DNA from: an uncultured Bacteroidota bacterium
GTDB taxonomy: Bacteria > Bacteroidota > Bacteroidia > Bacteroidales > Bacteroidaceae
Assembly: GCA_947168315.1 (NCBI GenBank)
Contig: CAMVLL010000005.1
Coordinates: 1 to 56,123, forward strand
Reading direction: 5' to 3'
Length of the DNA: 56,123 nt
Shown: one piece after another, positions 17,157 through 25,818 of the stretch
Numbering within the stretch: the first letter of the stretch is position 1
Layout of the letters: each line of letters opens with the position of its first letter
Program-made: the position numbers and the translations under genes
The notes under the pieces: model-generated
What the model saw: only the letters and a program-made list of their open reading frames with translations
Told to the model about the DNA's origin: nothing
The model's database searches: none

Positions 17157-20100
17157 ATGAAACAGTTATTGAAACAATCATTGATTTTTATCTTATTTAT
17201 GGTCTTGGGCTTTCAAGGAGGATATGCCCAAAAAGATGGAACGATTACAATTAAACAAACTAATGTAACCTTAAAAGAGGCTCTAAACGCTATCGAACAA
17301 CAAGGAGTATACTCCTTTTTAATTCGCAATAACGATGTAGACCTCGACGCACGTGTGTCAATCGATATGAAAAACGCATCGATTCATCAGGTAATGCAAC
17401 ACTTACTAAACGAAAAAAATATTAGTTACTCTGTTGAAGGCCGAAGGGTGATGGTATATGCTCCTACGACTAGAGAGGTAACTCAAGTATATCATACAGG
17501 AGGAATGGTCAAAGATGATATTGGTGAACCAATTATTGGAGCCAATATTCTGGAAAAAGGGACGACCAATGGAACGGTAACGGATATGGAAGGAAAATTC
17601 TCTCTTTCTTTAAATAATCCGGATGCTGAATTGGAAATATCATATATTGGTTATATCACTCAGGTCGTACCTGTCAACAGACAAAGGTCGTTGATGATTA
17701 CAATGAAAGAAGACTTGGCTAAACTGGATGAAGTTGTCGTTATAGGATATGGTACACAAAAGAAATCGGATGTATCAGGTTCGGTCGTAACGGTGTCAGG
17801 TGAGAAAATCAATAAGTTACCGACCGTAAGTGCAGATGCGGCATTGCAAGGAATGGCTCCTGGCTTATCTGTAAACTTTGGAAGTGGAGCGCCAGGAACA
17901 TCAGCAACCTTACAGGTACGTGGTGTTACAACGTGGGGTACAAGCAATGAACCGTTGGTGGTGATTGATGGCGTACCGGGAGATATCTCATTCCTTAATC
18001 CAGAAGATATTAAATCAATGTCTGTCTTAAAAGATGCAGCTACTGCGGCTATTTATGGTGCGAGAGCGGCAGCTGGTGTAATCTTGGTTGAGACATATCG
18101 TGGTTCGTCAAAACAAGAACCAAAAATACAATTCTCTTCTTATGTCGGCATAGATGATTTGCCTAAACGAATGGAATTATGTAACTCTTCTGAGTTTATT
18201 AAAGTACGAAAGATGGCATTGACAAATGCTGGTTATACTCCGGCGGAATGGCCACGGTATATTCAGGCATATGAAGCAGATCCATCACGTTTTGCTGATA
18301 CGGATTGGCAGAACGAATACTATCGTCGCGGTATCAATCAGAAATATAACATTGGATATACAGCAGGAAATGAAAAAATGAATTTGGCTCTTTCAGCATT
18401 CTATTCTCAAAAAGATGGAATCGTGATAGGGACCGATGAAACAAAATATGGCTTCCGAATGAATTCGGATGTGGTACGCGGGAAATTTAAATTAGGTGAG
18501 TCCTTGAGTTATAATCAGTGGAAAGCAACACCGGAATACAATACCGGATTCCCTGGTATGTTCCAAGTCATGAATATTGAACCTTTAGTATTCGTGTATG
18601 ATGAACATAATAATGGAGGTTTTGGCGGAGCGGTTCCCGGAATGGATATGTCGGACGCCGCAAACCCAGTAGCTTTCAGCAAACTGGTACGACAGTCAAA
18701 CAGTAGTGATTATTTATCTGCTTCGGGATACATTCAGTTTGAACCCATTCGGAACTTGGTTTTGAAGTTCAATGCCAGCCGAAGCATTTACTGGGGAAAA
18801 TCAAGAACATTTGTCCCTACATACGAGGTTGGAATTCTTAAGTTGAACACACAGGCATCATTAGGAGAAAACAGATCAAAGAATATTCAGGATTTGTATG
18901 AATTGACTGCTAACTGGGAGAAAACATTTAAGGAATCACATCATGTTCAAGCATTATTGGGTGCTTCTCAAGAAGAGCATAAATATGAATCTATATATGC
19001 TTCCGGAAAGAAGTTTGAGAATAACGACATGGATTTGTTAGAACATGCACAGACTGATTACTCTGCTAGTGGTGACTATGTACGTAGCGGATTGAGATCT
19101 CTCTTTGGTCGATTGAGTTATAACTATAAATATCGTTATTTGCTGATGGCTTCAGCACGATACGATGGATCTTCCCGTTTTGCTTCTGGGAATAAATGGG
19201 GTTTCTTCCCGTCTGTTTCTTTGGGATGGAATGTGGCAAACGAACCGTTCTGGGAGAAGTGGAAAGATGACGTGTCGACGTTGAAATTACGTTTGAGCTA
19301 TGGTGGATTGGGTAATCAGTCAATAGGAGTTTATAAATATATTCCGCAGTTATCCTCGGACACGAGTCGTTTGAATTATCCGTTTGACGGGAAACAAATA
19401 TCTTTGGGTTATGGAATAACAAGCTTGGCTTCAGAGAACATAAAGTGGGAAACTACTATTTATAAGAATATCGGTGTTGACATAGGTTTCTGGAATAACA
19501 AACTGGAACTTTCATTTGAAGCCTATATCAAGGATACACATGATATGCTTTCTTCTAAGAACATCAGTTTGTGTACTGGCTTTGGTGGCTTGACAGTCAA
19601 TGATGGAAAGTTACGCACTAAGGGCTTTGAGGTTCAAGCAATTTATCATGGGAATGTAGGTCATCTAAGATATAATGTGGATATGAACGTGTCACACTTC
19701 AAGAGTGTTTTGAAGCATATGGCAGATCCGAACTATATGTATGAGTATGGTCCGGCACGGACATATGTTGGAGGTGAAATTGGTGAGTTTTGGGTAATCA
19801 AGACCAATGGAATCTTCCAGTCTCAACAGGAAGTGGATGAATGGAACAGTTTGCATGGCTTGACGGATGAAGCAGGAAACTGGATCCCTCTACAACCATC
19901 TGCAAAGCCAGGTGATTACCGTTTCATCGATCAAAACGGTGATGGATTATTGGACAATAATGATAAAGTCAAGATGGGTAGCGGTAATCCAAAGGCAAAT
20001 GTCGGATTGAACATTTCCTTGCAGTATAGACAATTTGATCTGATTGCTAACTTCTATGGAAGTTTTGGTGCAAAGAGATATGATTATACAAAGATGCAAT

Positions 20101-20480
20101 TACAGCGAATGGATAAGAATTTCAATTATGGGAAAGATGCCTTAAATGCTTGGACACCCGAGAACACCAATACCAATATCCCGCGTGCAGTTCAAGGAGA
20201 CCCCAATGGTAACAACCGAATATCTGATCGATATGTAGAGAATGGTGACTATATTCGGTTAAATAACCTACAAATTGGGTATAACTTGTCATCGAAGGTG
20301 TGCAAGTATTTAGGCATTTCCAACTTGCGTGTGTATGTTGGTGGTAGTCGACTGTTCACCATAACACGTTATGATGGTTATGACCCCGCCGTTGGAGCTG
20401 ACGTTGGTTTGATGGGTGTTGATGAGGCTATCTATCCGTTGAGTCGCACATATATGGCAGGTTTAAACTTTAGTTTTTAA
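17157..20480 (+). CDS. SusC/RagA family TonB-dependent outer membrane transporter with STN domain
   Basis: An 1107-residue outer-membrane nutrient importer. In order: signal peptide (to about residue 25, ending GYAQ); STN signalling domain (about 35-95, LKEALNAIEQQGVYSFLIR); carboxypeptidase-regulatory-like domain (about 115-190, GEPIIGANILEKGTTNGT); TonB box region DEVVVIGYGTQKKSDV; plug (about 205-320); 22-stranded barrel ending LNFSF. The STN domain is the input for the sigma/anti-sigma pair encoded just upstream, so synthesis is probably substrate-induced. It pairs with the SusD lipoprotein 10 bases downstream. The ligand, presumably an oligosaccharide, cannot be read from sequence. Confidence 0.94.
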   Translation: MKQLLKQSLIFILFMVLGFQGGYAQKDGTITIKQTNVTLKEALNAIEQQGVYSFLIRNNDVDLDARVSIDMKNASIHQVMQHLLNEKNISYSVEGRRVMVYAPTTREVTQVYHTGGMVKDDIGEPIIGANILEKGTTNGTVTDMEGKFSLSLNNPDAELEISYIGYITQVVPVNRQRSLMITMKEDLAKLDEVVVIGYGTQKKSDVSGSVVTVSGEKINKLPTVSADAALQGMAPGLSVNFGSGAPGTSATLQVRGVTTWGTSNEPLVVIDGVPGDISFLNPEDIKSMSVLKDAATAAIYGARAAAGVILVETYRGSSKQEPKIQFSSYVGIDDLPKRMELCNSSEFIKVRKMALTNAGYTPAEWPRYIQAYEADPSRFADTDWQNEYYRRGINQKYNIGYTAGNEKMNLALSAFYSQKDGIVIGTDETKYGFRMNSDVVRGKFKLGESLSYNQWKATPEYNTGFPGMFQVMNIEPLVFVYDEHNNGGFGGAVPGMDMSDAANPVAFSKLVRQSNSSDYLSASGYIQFEPIRNLVLKFNASRSIYWGKSRTFVPTYEVGILKLNTQASLGENRSKNIQDLYELTANWEKTFKESHHVQALLGASQEEHKYESIYASGKKFENNDMDLLEHAQTDYSASGDYVRSGLRSLFGRLSYNYKYRYLLMASARYDGSSRFASGNKWGFFPSVSLGWNVANEPFWEKWKDDVSTLKLRLSYGGLGNQSIGVYKYIPQLSSDTSRLNYPFDGKQISLGYGITSLASENIKWETTIYKNIGVDIGFWNNKLELSFEAYIKDTHDMLSSKNISLCTGFGGLTVNDGKLRTKGFEVQAIYHGNVGHLRYNVDMNVSHFKSVLKHMADPNYMYEYGPARTYVGGEIGEFWVIKTNGIFQSQQEVDEWNSLHGLTDEAGNWIPLQPSAKPGDYRFIDQNGDGLLDNNDKVKMGSGNPKANVGLNISLQYRQFDLIANFYGSFGAKRYDYTKMQLQRMDKNFNYGKDALNAWTPENTNTNIPRAVQGDPNGNNRISDRYVENGDYIRLNNLQIGYNLSSKVCKYLGISNLRVYVGGSRLFTITRYDGYDPAVGADVGLMGVDEAIYPLSRTYMAGLNFSF

Positions 20481-20490
20481 TGAATAAAGT

Positions 20491-22020
20491 ATGAAGATTA
20501 TGAGATGGAATAAAATAATAATTTCGCTATCGCTGATAGGTGCATCTTTGTCAGCATGTTCAGACTCTTTCTTGGATGAAGATTACAATCCGAATAGTCT
20601 GTCTCCTCAAACATTTTGGAAGGATCAATCAGATATTTTAAAAGGACTGACGGGAACGTATGGTTATTTGAGGTCATTTGCTGGTTGGGCAGCCTCTTAT
20701 GAACGATATTTCGTGGTTGATAATTATCGAAGTGATGAGATGGTGTTTCGTCCAGATGTACCGGAATGGGATAATATTGCTTCTTTTGTAAATGAGTCGA
20801 CCAATGCTACAACGGTAGCGGAGTGGACTTATTTATATAAAGGTATAAACCAAGCCAATCAATGCATTGACAATATTCCGTTGGTTCCTGGTGACTCACC
20901 GGAGTTGAATCAGGTTAAAAAGTCGGCTGTTGCAGAAGCTCGCTTCCTTCGTGCATATTTTTATTACCGTTTATATTTGAATTATGGGGAACGAGTACCA
21001 ATATATACTAAGGAATTGGAACAAACAGATGAAGAATTCTATCCAGATCAGGCACAGCCTGGTGAATTAGTTAAACTAATAGAGTCGGAGTTGATTGCCG
21101 TACAGGAAGATTTGCCAGAGGAATACCCTGCAGAATTTAAGGGGCGTGCCACAAAGTATGCAGCCGCTGCAATTTTGGGACGATTCTATATGTTTCGACA
21201 TGAATTGAGCAAAGCTGAAGCTCAATTCAGCAAGTTGATCGGACATTTCCGGCTTGTGGATAACTATGAGGACAACTTTGATGGTTTGCATAAGAATAAT
21301 GCAGAGTCTGTTTTCGAGGTTCAATATAGCGGTGATAGGAGTGGAGGAAGAAGAGCATATAATAATATAGCCGAACATTTGCTCTCGAGTAATGCTGGAG
21401 GATATGAAGAATCGTACCCATCAACATGGTTATTCAATGTCTTAAAGAATGACAAGACTGTTGACGGAAAATATAGTCAACGCCTGTACGGTACAATCTT
21501 ATTTGATGACCCGTTGACAAAAGCTTGGTATATTCAAGAGGGTGAACATTTCTCAGATTATGATTCTCCTGATAAGATATACTGGAAGAAGTTCTCATCA
21601 TGGGATCCTTCTTTAAGCTCGGAATACTGGATCAGTGCTTTTAATATTCCAATAGTTCGTTATGCGGATGTTTTATTGCTTTATGCAGAATGTCTGAACG
21701 ACAGAGGGAACACGGCAGAGGCCATTCAGTATATCAATCAGGTTCGCCAACGTGCCAATGTGCCGGATTTGCGTAGCACGATGACCAAGGAAGAGGTGTT
21801 AAGACACCTTCAGGATGTGGAGCGCCCTTGTGAGTTGGCTTTTGAGGGTTGTCGTTGGTACGACTTGTTGAGATGGGGTATCGTGAAACAGGCATTGGTT
21901 GATCATGGGAAACGGTTCGCTGAAAACTTTATTGAGACCAAGCACACCTTGTTCCCAATACCTCATGATGAGTTCTTGATGAATCCAGATTGGGTTCAGA
22001 ACCCCAATTTTAGTAAGTAA
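20491..22020 (+). CDS. SusD/RagB family nutrient-binding outer membrane lipoprotein
   Basis: A 509-residue surface lipoprotein that forms the lid of the SusC channel and binds the incoming glycan. A lipoprotein signal is present (IIISLSLIGASLSAC, lipid-modified Cys at about residue 23) followed by the typical DSFLDEDYNPNSLSPQTFWKD. TPR-like helices follow (AVAEARFLRAYFYYRLY), and the C-terminus shows YADVLLLYAECLNDRGN, ERPCELAFEGCRWYDLLRWG and LFPIPHDEF, all hallmarks of SusD/RagB. A second ATG at 20500 is also possible. A strong terminator lies 118 bases downstream, closing the sigma/anti-sigma/SusCD unit. Confidence 0.94.
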   Translation: MKIMRWNKIIISLSLIGASLSACSDSFLDEDYNPNSLSPQTFWKDQSDILKGLTGTYGYLRSFAGWAASYERYFVVDNYRSDEMVFRPDVPEWDNIASFVNESTNATTVAEWTYLYKGINQANQCIDNIPLVPGDSPELNQVKKSAVAEARFLRAYFYYRLYLNYGERVPIYTKELEQTDEEFYPDQAQPGELVKLIESELIAVQEDLPEEYPAEFKGRATKYAAAAILGRFYMFRHELSKAEAQFSKLIGHFRLVDNYEDNFDGLHKNNAESVFEVQYSGDRSGGRRAYNNIAEHLLSSNAGGYEESYPSTWLFNVLKNDKTVDGKYSQRLYGTILFDDPLTKAWYIQEGEHFSDYDSPDKIYWKKFSSWDPSLSSEYWISAFNIPIVRYADVLLLYAECLNDRGNTAEAIQYINQVRQRANVPDLRSTMTKEEVLRHLQDVERPCELAFEGCRWYDLLRWGIVKQALVDHGKRFAENFIETKHTLFPIPHDEFLMNPDWVQNPNFSK

Positions 22021-22137
22021 CTCATTGTATTTAATACTTTATACTTTCTTCAGAAGAATATTGTCGATGTTGGTTAGGTGAACAACTATTATCTAGAGAG
22101 AGGAAGACAATATTCGACATGTTTTTCATTGTGACCG

Positions 22138-22166
22138 AAGAGCCAGGCAATTTGCCTGGCTCTTTT
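22138..22166 (+). terminator. Rho-independent terminator after susD
   Basis: Inverted repeat with arms GAGCCAGGCAA (22140-22150) and TTGCCTGGCTC (22152-22162), a one-base loop as written, and a short T run (22163-22166). The rest of the 331-base gap between susD and the GH2 gene is AT-rich with no recognisable gene. A near-match TATCTTTA at 22231-22238 might be a -7 element for the GH2 gene but lies far from its ATG. Confidence 0.85.
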
Positions 22167-22351
22167 CGTATTAGATGGAAAGACAACGTTGAAAAGTGCT
22201 GGTTTATTTTTTTTCTTATGGGGATTTTCATATCTTTACATCGTTTTCAAAGTATGTTCTTGATAAGATATATCTATATTGTTATGAAGAAAAATACTTA
22301 ATAGTCTCTTTTTAAGCTCCGAAAAATATGTAAACTTTAATAATCAAATAT

Positions 22352-24988
22352 ATGAAAAGAAAATTATTTGTTGTTTTTGCTTCCCTTTTGGCTTTTAGCA
22401 CTGTTGCGATAGCCCAAAGGAGTGTGACCACTATCAATGAAGCATGGCAATTCCAAAAGGCGAATGCTACAGAGAAGGTGATAGTAGATATCCCTCATTG
22501 TTGGAATGCACTGGACTGTCTTGATGATGCCCGAGGCTATTACAGAGGTGTAGGTGTTTATACCAAAAACATCACATTGAATGAGATCGATGGTTATAGC
22601 TATTACCTCCACTTTGAAGGCGCTAATCAGACGGCTGAGTTAAAAGTGAACGATAAGGTTGTCGGGAAACATATCGGTGGTTATACACAGTTTACTTTCG
22701 ATATAACTCCATATATCAAGGAAGGTACTAATGCCTTGGAGGTTATCGTGGACAACAGCCATAATGAGGATATCGCTCCGTTGAGTGCTGACTTCACCTT
22801 TATGGGTGGTATATATCGGGATATCGAATTGATTAAGACTGGAAAAGTTCATCTTAGCAATACAAATTATGCAACAAACGGGGTATATATCACAACTCCG
22901 GAGGTTAGCAAAGAGAAAGCAGTTGTTACCATTACCTCTCATATCACAAATGGACTGGATGGTAAAAACCAATACTTCCTCAACCATGAGATACTTGACC
23001 CAAGTGGAAAAACGGTGAAAATTGTCAAGGAGCGTGTGAAAGTGAACGGTATGGAGGATGACCTCGTTCATACTTCCAACTTGGTGTTGGAACAACCTGT
23101 ATTGTGGAGTACCACCTCACCGAACCTCTATCATGTGGTAACGACAATTGTGGATAAGAAAGGCAATGTGTTGGATAAGGTGATGAACCGTACAGGTATG
23201 CGATGGTTCCGCTTCGACCCGGAAAAGGGTTTCTTCCTGAATGGAGAACACTTGAAATTGATTGGTACCAGTCGTCACCAGGATTATCGTGAAAGAGGAA
23301 ATGCACTTGATGATGCTATACACGTAGAGGATGTGCTTACGTTGAAGGAACTGGGTGGCAACTTCCTTCGTATCTCTCATTATCCGCAGGATCCGGTCAT
23401 CACCCAGATGTGTGATAAGTTAGGAATTATCACCTCGGTGGAGATTCCTATCGTGAATGCTGTTACCGAGACGGATGCTTTTCAGCGGAATAACATGAAT
23501 ATGTTGAGAGAGATGATCTGGCAAGACTACAACTCACCTTCGGTTTGCATTTGGGCATATATGAACGAGGTTTTACTTCGTCCAAAATACAATAAGCGGA
23601 ATAATGAAGAAGCATATACGAAATATTTGAATCTTGTTTACAATGACTGTAAGGAGATTAACGACGAGTGTAAGAAACTTGATCCTTACCGTGCTACGAT
23701 GCTTCCTTGTCACTCTGCCCCAGACCTTTACGAGGAAGCTGGTGTGACAAAGATACCAGATATCTTAGGCTGGAACTATTATCTCGGTTGGTATGGAGGT
23801 ACCATCGATGACTTTAAGGCTATTCCTGAATATCTTCACAAGAAGTTCCCTGACAAGAACCATATCATCACGGAATATGGTGCCGATATGAACATCCGTC
23901 TTCACTCCTTTGAGCCAGAGCGCTTCGACTATACCCCTGAGTATGGTATGTTATATCATAAGGTTTATTTGCCTACCATCTTGAATAATGACCTGATGAC
24001 TGGAGGATTGGTGTGGAACCTTAACGATTTCTTGTCAGAGGCAAGAGCAGAAGCAGAACCTCATGTGAATAATAAGGGTATGAGTAGTTTAGATCGCGAG
24101 CACAAGGACGTATTTTATTATTACCAAGTGATGTTAAACAAGGATCCGAAGGTAATCATAGGTGGAAAGAGTTGGAAACATCGTGGTGGATCCACAAGTG
24201 CTGAAGGAATTTGTGAGCAGACGGTTCCGGTGTTCAGCAATATGGCAAGCGTAGAGCTTACTGTGAATGGTAAAACCTTGGGCACGAAAAAAATCGAGAA
24301 TGGAAGCGCTGAGTTTATGGTTCCGTTTAAGGATGGTGACAATTATTTAGTTGCAACTGGACAGGACGGTGCAAAGAAGGCTGTTGATTATGAGATTGTC
24401 AAATTCAAGGGATATCCTGAGAAGATTACGGCTGACTTCGATGAATTGAATGTTTATTGTGGCACGAAGAGTTATTTTGATGATCGTGTAAACCATATCG
24501 CATGGATTCCTGAAAAAGCTTATGCTGAAGGTAGTTGGGGATATGTAGGTGGTGAGGTTTCTCGTCCTCGTACAAGAGGCACTAGTTCTCCGCGTATGAC
24601 GTTTAATGCGATTGGAACGGAGAATGACCCTCTTTATCAGTGTCAGCGTAAGAATCTGGAGGCTTTCAAGGCTGACGTGCCTGACGGACAGTATTATGTT
24701 TATCTCCATTTCGCAGAATGGAATACCAGAGTTCGCAATGAGGCTCTCGCTTATGCATTAGGAGGTGGCGTCGTCAATGAGGAAGCTAAGGAAAGAGTTT
24801 TCGATGTGGTTATTAATGGCGATAAGGTGCTGGCTAATTATGACTTGACCAAAGACGTTGGGGCTCAACGTGCAGTCGTTAAGAAATTCTCAGTAAGTGT
24901 CACAGGTGGTAAGGGATTGAATATTCAGTTCATACCGGTAAAAGGTGAGACGATTTTAAGCGCTATCCGCATTTATAAAGCGTATTAA
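22352..24988 (+). CDS. Secreted glycoside hydrolase family 2 enzyme with C-terminal malectin-like domain
   Basis: An 878-residue exported retaining glycosidase. After a signal peptide (to about residue 22, AIAQ) come the GH2 sugar-binding sandwich (about 25-185, LHFEGANQTAELKVN), an immunoglobulin-like domain (about 190-285) and the TIM barrel (about 290-590). The acid/base glutamate is in WAYMNEV and the nucleophile in ITEYGAD. A bacterial Ig-like segment (about 625-700) follows, then a malectin-like carbohydrate-binding domain (about 705-875, YYVYLHFAEW). Such proteins are usually labelled beta-galactosidase. The NNK triplet after the nucleophile (HVNNKGMSSLDRE) resembles the N-x-K carboxylate clamp of beta-glucuronidases, and glucuronate genes follow downstream. 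That triplet also occurs in related beta-galactosidases, so substrate stays open. Confidence 0.9.
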   Translation: MKRKLFVVFASLLAFSTVAIAQRSVTTINEAWQFQKANATEKVIVDIPHCWNALDCLDDARGYYRGVGVYTKNITLNEIDGYSYYLHFEGANQTAELKVNDKVVGKHIGGYTQFTFDITPYIKEGTNALEVIVDNSHNEDIAPLSADFTFMGGIYRDIELIKTGKVHLSNTNYATNGVYITTPEVSKEKAVVTITSHITNGLDGKNQYFLNHEILDPSGKTVKIVKERVKVNGMEDDLVHTSNLVLEQPVLWSTTSPNLYHVVTTIVDKKGNVLDKVMNRTGMRWFRFDPEKGFFLNGEHLKLIGTSRHQDYRERGNALDDAIHVEDVLTLKELGGNFLRISHYPQDPVITQMCDKLGIITSVEIPIVNAVTETDAFQRNNMNMLREMIWQDYNSPSVCIWAYMNEVLLRPKYNKRNNEEAYTKYLNLVYNDCKEINDECKKLDPYRATMLPCHSAPDLYEEAGVTKIPDILGWNYYLGWYGGTIDDFKAIPEYLHKKFPDKNHIITEYGADMNIRLHSFEPERFDYTPEYGMLYHKVYLPTILNNDLMTGGLVWNLNDFLSEARAEAEPHVNNKGMSSLDREHKDVFYYYQVMLNKDPKVIIGGKSWKHRGGSTSAEGICEQTVPVFSNMASVELTVNGKTLGTKKIENGSAEFMVPFKDGDNYLVATGQDGAKKAVDYEIVKFKGYPEKITADFDELNVYCGTKSYFDDRVNHIAWIPEKAYAEGSWGYVGGEVSRPRTRGTSSPRMTFNAIGTENDPLYQCQRKNLEAFKADVPDGQYYVYLHFAEWNTRVRNEALAYALGGGVVNEEAKERVFDVVINGDKVLANYDLTKDVGAQRAVVKKFSVSVTGGKGLNIQFIPVKGETILSAIRIYKAY

Positions 24989-25005
24989 TAGTTTTAAGAC
25001 AATAA

Positions 25006-25045
25006 TTATCGGCTGCATCCTTAGGGGTGCAGCCGATAACTTTTT
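25006..25045 (+). terminator. Rho-independent terminator after the GH2 gene
   Basis: A 12-bp inverted repeat (arms TTATCGGCTGCA at 25006-25017 and TGCAGCCGATAA at 25028-25039) followed by CTTTTT, 17 bases beyond the GH2 stop. It separates the GH2 gene from the xyl/uxu operon. Confidence 0.88.
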
Positions 25046-25245
25046 ACAGTTAAGACGTTGACGCATGATTAATATTTGTTAATCGTGTATTTATATAAGT
25101 TTAGTCTTGCGGTTTAAAGTTTATTTCGGATAAAAACAATTAATCTAGGCTTCTCAATGCTGTTAACAACCTGAATTCAGAACAACACACAAAAGCGTTA
25201 ACCGTTCTTTTATTTTTTTAAAAGGGATGAAAAAATGCTATAATA

Positions 25246-25276
25246 TTTGGAAATTGACAATAAAAAACTAACTTTG
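25246..25276 (+). promoter_or_regulatory. Promoter of the xylose/glucuronate operon
   Basis: TTTG at 25246-25249 and TAACTTTG at 25269-25276 with exactly 19 bases between them, a full match to the Bacteroidetes housekeeping consensus. It lies 46 bases upstream of the ATG at 25323, after the GH2 terminator. The rest of the 334-base gap (25046-25245) is AT-rich with no other clear signal. Confidence 0.85.
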
Positions 25277-25322
25277 TTCATCTTAAACTCAATCCTTGAA
25301 GAAACAAGATTAATAGGTGGTA

Positions 25323-25817
25323 ATGACTGTATTTCGAGAAATGCGCAGAAAAAGGCAGATGCTTCCGAATGCCGAAAGCATAGCCATCTTGAATAAGGCG
25401 ATACATGGCGTCTTGGCTTTGTCGGGCGATGATGGATACCCCTATGCCGTTCCCCTCAGTTTTGTTTTTTATCAGCAAAAAATCTATTTCCATTGTGCAA
25501 TAGAAGGACATAAGATTGATGCTATTCATCGTTGTGACAAGGCTTCATTTTGTATTGTCAGCCAAGATGAGATTGTCGCTGAGCGGTTCACCACACATTA
25601 TCGTAGCGTCATCGCTTTTGGCAAGGTAACTATCGTTGAGGACACCGAGGAGAAACTAAAAGCCTTGCGACTGTTGGGAGAAAAGTATGCACCTGGAGAT
25701 ACCTCCAATCTGGAATCAGAAATCAATCATGGTTTTAACCGTGTGGCTGTCATCCGTATGGATGTCGAACATATGACGGGTAAGGAAGCAATCGAACTAA
25801 CAAGAAAACGCGAATAA
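25323..25817 (+). CDS. Pyridoxamine 5'-phosphate oxidase family protein, NimA-like flavoprotein
   Basis: A 164-residue split-barrel flavin-binding protein. The opening FREMRRKRQMLPNAESIAIL and the blocks GVLALSGDDGYPYAVPLSFVF and IYFHCAIEGHKIDAIHRCDKASFCIV are characteristic of the NimA-related branch of the PNPOx-like superfamily. That branch includes 5-nitroimidazole reductases; most chromosomal members have no proven substrate. The frame is open from a GTG at 25317; the ATG at 25323 is preferred. It is the first gene of the xyl/uxu operon, one base before xylB, an unexpected place for a redox protein. A role in resistance is not implied by sequence alone. Confidence 0.85.
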   Translation: MTVFREMRRKRQMLPNAESIAILNKAIHGVLALSGDDGYPYAVPLSFVFYQQKIYFHCAIEGHKIDAIHRCDKASFCIVSQDEIVAERFTTHYRSVIAFGKVTIVEDTEEKLKALRLLGEKYAPGDTSNLESEINHGFNRVAVIRMDVEHMTGKEAIELTRKRE

Positions 25818-25818
25818 T

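Noticed and set aside
22167-22351. Small open frame (22119-22301) between susD and the GH2 gene
   Set aside because: It runs through the susD terminator hairpin and encodes low-complexity hydrophobic sequence with no start signal.
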